In this document: positions 62,901-64,000 of the stretch, in pieces
Numbering within the stretch: the stretch's first letter is position 1
How the letters are laid out: the number at the start of each line of letters is the position of its first letter
Made by a program: the position numbers and the translations under genes
Source: Salminus brasiliensis
Taxonomy: Eukaryota; Chordata; Actinopteri; Characiformes; Bryconidae
Assembly (NCBI RefSeq): GCF_030463535.1
Contig: NC_132893.1
Location: 26,968,782-27,032,781, forward strand
Direction: 5' to 3'
DNA length: 64,000 nt
Notes under the pieces: model-generated
Databases searched by the model: none
The model's input: the letters and a program-made list of their open reading frames with translations, nothing else
What the model was told of the DNA's origin: nothing

Positions 62901-63954
62901 AAAATGTCTGCATACTGTGTTGATCTTTGGACAGTGGAGGAGGAAGTGCAGCTCAGTCTCCACCCCCCCACCCCCTCACACTGACCACACATTCGCCTCT
63001 CTCTGGGCAGCCACAAGAGTTTTATGTCTAGGTGCAAATTAGAGATCATCACTGTAATCTTTACTCACTGTATTGTTGCTTCAATAAAAGCTAATATAAC
63101 ATGTAACATTCTATGCTGCATAGTTTTAGATTTTTCTGTTGACTCGTTCATCATTAAATGTGTATACAATGTAAAGAACGTGAGTTTTCAAATGGTAAAA
63201 ATTTATACAATTTTTAAAATGCATTGATGTTTCAACATGACTATAACGTTATGCTCTGTTGAAACGTTAACTTGTAAGGAAGATCATTCTAAGCTTCTGA
63301 AAAATGTTTTTAGGTCTCTGAGAGAGGAATAAATAAAGAATGTGGTATGTAAATGTATTTTTTTTCATACTTTGCAGGCCTGGCTGCCAGGGATGTGGCT
63401 CAAGCCCTTCGCTCTCTGGCCTCTGCCGCTCGTGGAGTGGCCGCCACCACAGAGGACCCACAGGCCCGTAATGCCATGCTGGACTGTGCCGGAGACGTCA
63501 TGGATAAATCAGCCAACCTAATTGAAGAGACCAAGAGGGCTGTCGCCAAACCAGGAGACCCAGACTGTCAGCAGCGCCTGGCTCAGGTTCGGCATGTAGA
63601 AACACGCTTTCGCAGAATTAAAATTACAACAGAGCAGGTTTTTATTTAGTAACAAAAACCTCCCTTTTAATTGCTGATGTTAGACCTCATGTTGCCTCTC
63701 TTTATGTCAGAGTGTTCATTCATTTTGAAAAGATAAATGTTGTCTGTTCAAGTAATCTATGATTACTGTTCCTATCTCAGAACCCATGATGGTAATTGGT
63801 GTGTATGTGTGTGTTCATGTGCTTATTCATGCAGGTGGCCAAAGCTTTATCCCAGGCTCTGAATCGCTCTGTGAACTGCCTCCCTGGACAGAGAGATGTG
63901 GATAATGCCATTAGGTCTGTGGGAGAGGCCAGTAAAAAGCTCCTCTCTGACCAG
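42735..63954 (+). CDS. tln1: Talin-1, N-terminal 1226 residues (27 coding exons; continues past the window)
   Basis: Joins 42735-42864, 45484-45581, 46925-47054, 47165-47317, 47574-47716, 48223-48350, 48476-48536, 49085-49189, 49369-49524, 50794-50895, 51429-51505, 52070-52250, 52384-52497, 52646-52754, 52923-53131, 53439-53537, 55490-55657, 55860-56154, 56415-56581, 56894-57022, 58269-58382, 58954-59067, 59171-59305, 59633-59761, 62174-62276, 63378-63586 and 63835-63954. All junctions are GT-AG and the phase is unbroken. Talin links integrin tails to actin at focal adhesions; full length is about 2540 residues. Approximate domains from the human protein: F0 1-82, F1 86-202, F2 203-309, F3 310-400, linker to 481, then R1-R5 and part of R6. 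F3 keeps Arg358 and Trp359 (NIKRWAASPK), which contact the integrin NPxY region. The calpain site Gln433-Gln434 and the F1-loop Thr144 and Thr150 are present. VKIGVGSVVKT-type start and DDFDALPPLG point to talin-1 rather than talin-2. Confidence 0.97.
42865..45483 (+). other. tln1: tln1 intron 2 (2.6 kb)
   Basis: It holds the 90-bp-arm inverted repeat at 43331-43522. The remainder shows no gene, RNA or recognised repeat. Confidence 0.75.
43331..43522. repeat. Long near-perfect inverted repeat (90-bp arms, 12-nt loop)
   Basis: The left arm 43331-43420 and right arm 43433-43522 are reverse complements at 89 of 90 positions (one A/G difference at 43351). They are separated by 'atgtccagacaa'. 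Outside the arms, both sides still share 'gagacaact' if a 23-nt extra segment in the left flank is skipped. The arms show no target duplication or transposase. Confidence 0.95.
45484..45581 (+). CDS. tln1: tln1 exon 3, residues 44-76
   Basis: The exon encodes NDYGLFLSDEDPKKGIWLEA and ALDYYMLRNG, the end of F0. The donor 'ggg|gtgagt' is phase 0. Confidence 0.96.
45650..45679. repeat. (AC)15 microsatellite
   Basis: In talin intron 3, just past a cagtcagt repeat at 45590-45620. Confidence 0.97.
45857..46560. mobile_element. TIR-bounded MITE, about 704 bp ('agggccctat' ends)
   Basis: The left end reads 'gggccctatcttgcac' and the right end 'gtctaaaaatagggccc'. The terminal GGGCCCTAT is exactly inverted, with looser similarity beyond. 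The interior is GC-richer than the intron and has no transposase. It resembles a widespread fish MITE with GGGCCCTATTTTA ends. A clear target-site duplication is not visible. It lies in talin intron 3. Confidence 0.7.
46925..47054 (+). CDS. tln1: tln1 exon 4, residues 77-119
   Basis: The exon encodes DTLEYKKKQRPLKIRML, DGTVKTVMVDDSK and LLMTICARI, the start of F1. The donor is 'ag|gtgagc'. Confidence 0.96.
47165..47317 (+). CDS. tln1: tln1 exon 5, residues 120-170 (F1 loop)
   Basis: The exon encodes GITNHDEYSLVRD, then the long basic F1 loop with Thr144 and Thr150 and MEKLKQKLHTDDE. In the family this loop binds acidic lipids. Human ELMEEKKEE is DVGEEKKEE here. Confidence 0.96.
47574..47716 (+). 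CDS. tln1: tln1 exon 6, residues 171-218
   Basis: The exon encodes NWLDHGRTLREQGVEE and FFYSDQNVDSRDPVQLNLL, at the F1/F2 boundary. Confidence 0.96.
48223..48350 (+). CDS. tln1: tln1 exon 7, residues 219-261
   Basis: The exon encodes ARDDILNGSHPVSFDKACEF and the F2 segment ending KHKPGFL. The donor 'ga|gtaagc' lies inside a block that was later duplicated downstream. Confidence 0.96.
48476..48536 (+). CDS. tln1: tln1 exon 8, residues 261-281
   Basis: A short 61-nt exon encoding DLKEFLPKEYIKNKGEKKIF in F2. Its first 11 nt and acceptor are copied in intron 10. Confidence 0.96.
49085..49189 (+). CDS. tln1: tln1 exon 9, residues 282-316
   Basis: The exon encodes AHKNCQNMTEIEAKVSYVKL and SLKTYGVSFFLVK, the F2/F3 boundary. 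Confidence 0.96.
49369..49524 (+). CDS. tln1: tln1 exon 10, residues 317-368 (integrin-binding Trp359)
   Basis: The exon encodes the F3 PTB-like fold with LVPRLLGITKESVMRVDEKT and NIKRWAASPKSFTL. Arg358 and Trp359 fall at the human numbers. Confidence 0.97.
49620..49746. repeat. Intron 10 source copy of a 127-bp direct repeat
   Basis: It is 123/127 identical to 50455-50581. It forms the right-hand part of a larger block (48346-49746) that was duplicated. Confidence 0.95.
50320..50581. repeat. Chimeric partial duplicate of talin exon/intron sequence
   Basis: 50320-50453 copies 48346-48486, from the end of exon 7 through intron 7 to the first 11 nt of exon 8. 50455-50581 copies 49620-49746. 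About 1.13 kb between those sources, including most of exon 8 and all of exons 9 and 10, is missing from the copy. The copied donor is destroyed (gtaagc became ataagc). The copied acceptor 'ccctcttcag|tttgaaag' is intact. A G12 run starts right after the copy. Confidence 0.93.
50794..50895 (+). CDS. tln1: tln1 exon 11, residues 369-402
   Basis: The exon encodes DFGDYQDGYYSVQTTEGEQI and LIAGYIDIILKK, the end of F3. Confidence 0.97.
51429..51505 (+). CDS. tln1: tln1 exon 12, residues 403-428
   Basis: The exon encodes KKSKDHFGLEGDEESTMLED and SVSPK, the start of the flexible linker. The donor 'aa|gtaagc' splits a Lys codon. Confidence 0.96.
52070..52250 (+). CDS. tln1: tln1 exon 13, residues 428-488 (calpain site)
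   Basis: The exon encodes STVVQQQFNKVGKVE with Gln433-Gln434 at the known calpain-2 cleavage position, then MRSGAGGPGNFQVGSM and GQMHTGHMPPL at the start of R1. Confidence 0.96.
52384..52497 (+). CDS. tln1: tln1 exon 14, residues 489-526
   Basis: The exon encodes TSAQQALTGTINSSMQAVQA and DDFDALPPLG of rod bundle R1. Confidence 0.96.
52646..52754 (+). CDS. tln1: tln1 exon 15, residues 527-562
   Basis: The exon encodes QAWRKNKMDESKHEIHSQVD and AITAGTASMVNLTAG of R1. Confidence 0.96.
52923..53131 (+). CDS. tln1: tln1 exon 16, residues 563-632
   Basis: The exon encodes DPAETDYTAVGCAVTTISSN and LTEMSKGVKLLAALMED of R1, reaching the first vinculin-binding helix region. The donor 'gag|gttata' is unusually weak, yet phase and protein continuity to 53439 are perfect. 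Confidence 0.94.
53439..53537 (+). CDS. tln1: tln1 exon 17, residues 633-665
   Basis: The exon encodes PRQNLLQAAGNVGQASGELL and QQIGESDADQQFQ, at the R1/R2 boundary. Confidence 0.96.
53538..55489 (+). other. tln1: tln1 intron 17 (1.95 kb)
   Basis: No recognised repeat, RNA or coding exon. A short (GT)n tract lies just before the next acceptor. Confidence 0.6.
55490..55657 (+). CDS. tln1: tln1 exon 18, residues 666-721
   Basis: The exon encodes DMLMKLAKAVANAAAALVLK and AATQCALSTSQLVACTR of R2. Confidence 0.96.
55860..56154 (+). CDS. tln1: tln1 exon 19, residues 722-819
   Basis: At 295 nt this is the largest coding exon in the window. It encodes VVAPTISSPVCQEQLIEAGK, ALNELLQHIKQYASGG and TENIFSSMGDA, spanning R2 and R3. 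R3 is the force-sensitive bundle that binds RIAM and, when unfolded, vinculin. Confidence 0.96.
56415..56581 (+). CDS. tln1: tln1 exon 20, residues 820-875
   Basis: The exon encodes EMVRQARILAQATSDLVNAI and KLLSAAKLLADATAKMVEAA of R3. The donor is 'aag|gtgcat'. Confidence 0.96.
56894..57022 (+). CDS. tln1: tln1 exon 21, residues 876-918
   Basis: The exon encodes GAAANPDSEEQQQKLREAAE and MATNAAAQNAIKKRLVNKLE, from R3 into R4. Confidence 0.96.
57150..57181. repeat. 13-bp perfect inverted repeat
   Basis: 'aagtatatcataa' and 'ttatgatatactt' flank a six-base loop, immediately left of the element fragment at 57182. Confidence 0.85.
57182..57395 (+). mobile_element. Fragment of the fish TIR element ('aatgtccaaatgtttgtgg' end)
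   Basis: It starts 'aatgtccaaatgtttgtgga' and 'cacctcttctaatgaatgca'. It contains 'tagcttgtctagtccttgta' and 'gagaagtatctccaataaaa', and runs to the 'tgccagccatgggttag' region. It is the opposite end of the family whose other end is 'tatggac..gtattgggacacc'. It is truncated on the right and lies in talin intron 21. Confidence 0.65.
58269..58382 (+). CDS. tln1: tln1 exon 22, residues 919-956
   Basis: The exon encodes NAAKQAAAAATQTIAAAQHA and NKNPAAQQQLVQSCK of R4. Confidence 0.96.
58954..59067 (+). CDS. tln1: tln1 exon 23, residues 957-994
   Basis: The exon encodes IVADQIPQLVQGVRGSQAQP and SAQLALIGASQNFLQ of R4. Confidence 0.96.
59171..59305 (+). CDS. tln1: tln1 exon 24, residues 995-1039
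   Basis: The exon encodes PGAKMVTAAKATVPTISDQA and AMQLSQCAKNLASALAELR, the end of R4. Confidence 0.96.
59633..59761 (+). CDS. tln1: tln1 exon 25, residues 1040-1082
   Basis: The exon encodes AQEACGPLEIDNALTVVRGL and LRPLPGET, the start of R5. Confidence 0.96.
59762..62173 (+). other. tln1: tln1 intron 25 (2.4 kb)
   Basis: It contains a (GA)15 tract at 59891-59920 and short CA/GT tracts. No coding exon or recognised transposon is seen. Confidence 0.6.
59891..59920. repeat. (GA)15 microsatellite
   Basis: An uninterrupted GA run. Confidence 0.97.
62174..62276 (+). CDS. tln1: tln1 exon 26, residues 1083-1116
   Basis: The exon encodes LEKCSQDLGSNTKAVSSAVA and AAQGNENYT of R5. Confidence 0.96.
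62462..63016 (-). mobile_element. Probable LINE or other interspersed-repeat fragment
   Basis: 'aagattcaagattcaaagaa', 'gcattattggcatgactgaa' and 'ggaggaagtgcagctcagtc', 'tccaccccccc' are familiar to me as parts of a common fish interspersed repeat. No coding motif, terminal repeat or target duplication is visible, so class and ends are uncertain. It lies in talin intron 26. Confidence 0.35.
63378..63586 (+). CDS. tln1: tln1 exon 27, residues 1117-1186
   Basis: The exon encodes LAARDVAQALRSLASAARGV and AGDVMDKSANLIEETKRAV, ending PGDPDCQQRLAQ, from R5 toward R6. The donor 'cag|gttcgg' is weak after +2. Confidence 0.95.
63835..63954 (+). CDS. tln1: tln1 exon 28, residues 1187-1226 (last exon in window)
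   Basis: The exon encodes VAKALSQALNRSVNCLPGQR and AIRSVGEASKKLLSDQ of R6. The donor is 'cag|gtcagt'. The gene continues to the right. Confidence 0.96.
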
Positions 63955-64000
63955 GTCAGTACAGTTCCATCCCAGTCTATTGTTAAGATATTTAAACCGC

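Noticed and set aside
42735..63954. Talin-2 identity
   Set aside because: Several stretches (start of F0, QFGDHNESKHK, DDFDALPPLG, NSSMQAVQAAQ) follow talin-1 where talin-2 differs clearly.
1..64000. tRNA or rRNA genes
   Set aside because: No complete A-box/B-box cloverleaf was seen. The only B-box-like match belongs to the SINE at 24705-24870.

Overview
The window is teleost genomic DNA. It is AT-rich with many (TA)n, (GT)n and (CA)n microsatellites, genes split by GT-AG introns, an L2-type LINE, a tRNA-type SINE with the usual fish tail, and several short terminal-inverted-repeat elements. The style of the repeats (for example ends resembling 'tatggac..gtattgggacacc', and 'aggtccataagtattt') suggests an otophysan fish, perhaps a characin or catfish. 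That placement is an impression from memory, not a result.

Two plus-strand genes are present. The first, about 1745-12840, is hmgcs1, the cytosolic HMG-CoA synthase. It has a TATA-box promoter with three inverted CCAAT boxes, a noncoding first exon ending at 1832, and nine coding exons (4964-10155). These splice in phase to a complete 519-residue enzyme with Glu95, Cys129 and His264 all in place. A 3' UTR of about 2.7 kb ends near an AATAAA at 12818. The second gene is tln1 (talin-1). It has a CCAAT/GC-box promoter near 17.4-17.7 kb, a probable noncoding exon ending at 17883 and a first intron of about 24.8 kb. Twenty-seven coding exons (42735-63954) follow in unbroken phase and encode residues 1-1226. 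The window ends inside the gene, so only the FERM head, the linker and rod bundles R1 to part of R6 are present.

Layout: 1-1045, a 31-bp minisatellite array cut by the window edge; 1.4-12.8 kb, hmgcs1; 12.9-14.0 kb, DNA-element fragments; 13.98-16.36 kb, a second array of the same 31-bp family split by a truncated LINE; 17.4-17.9 kb, the talin promoter and first exon; 17.9-42.7 kb, talin intron 1, with transposon remnants, a SINE, a G-run and one exon-like segment at 36540-36610; 42.7-64 kb, talin coding exons.

The most striking non-genic structures are: a near-perfect inverted repeat with 90-bp arms (89/90 paired, 12-nt loop) in talin intron 2; a partial tandem duplication inside talin whose copy lost the exons and fused two distant pieces in intron 10; and the two related 31-bp arrays that bracket hmgcs1, each ending in the same inverted GCCGGCAC cap. 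The two genes have unrelated jobs (mevalonate pathway and integrin-actin linkage). Nothing in the sequence suggests they work together beyond being neighbours.
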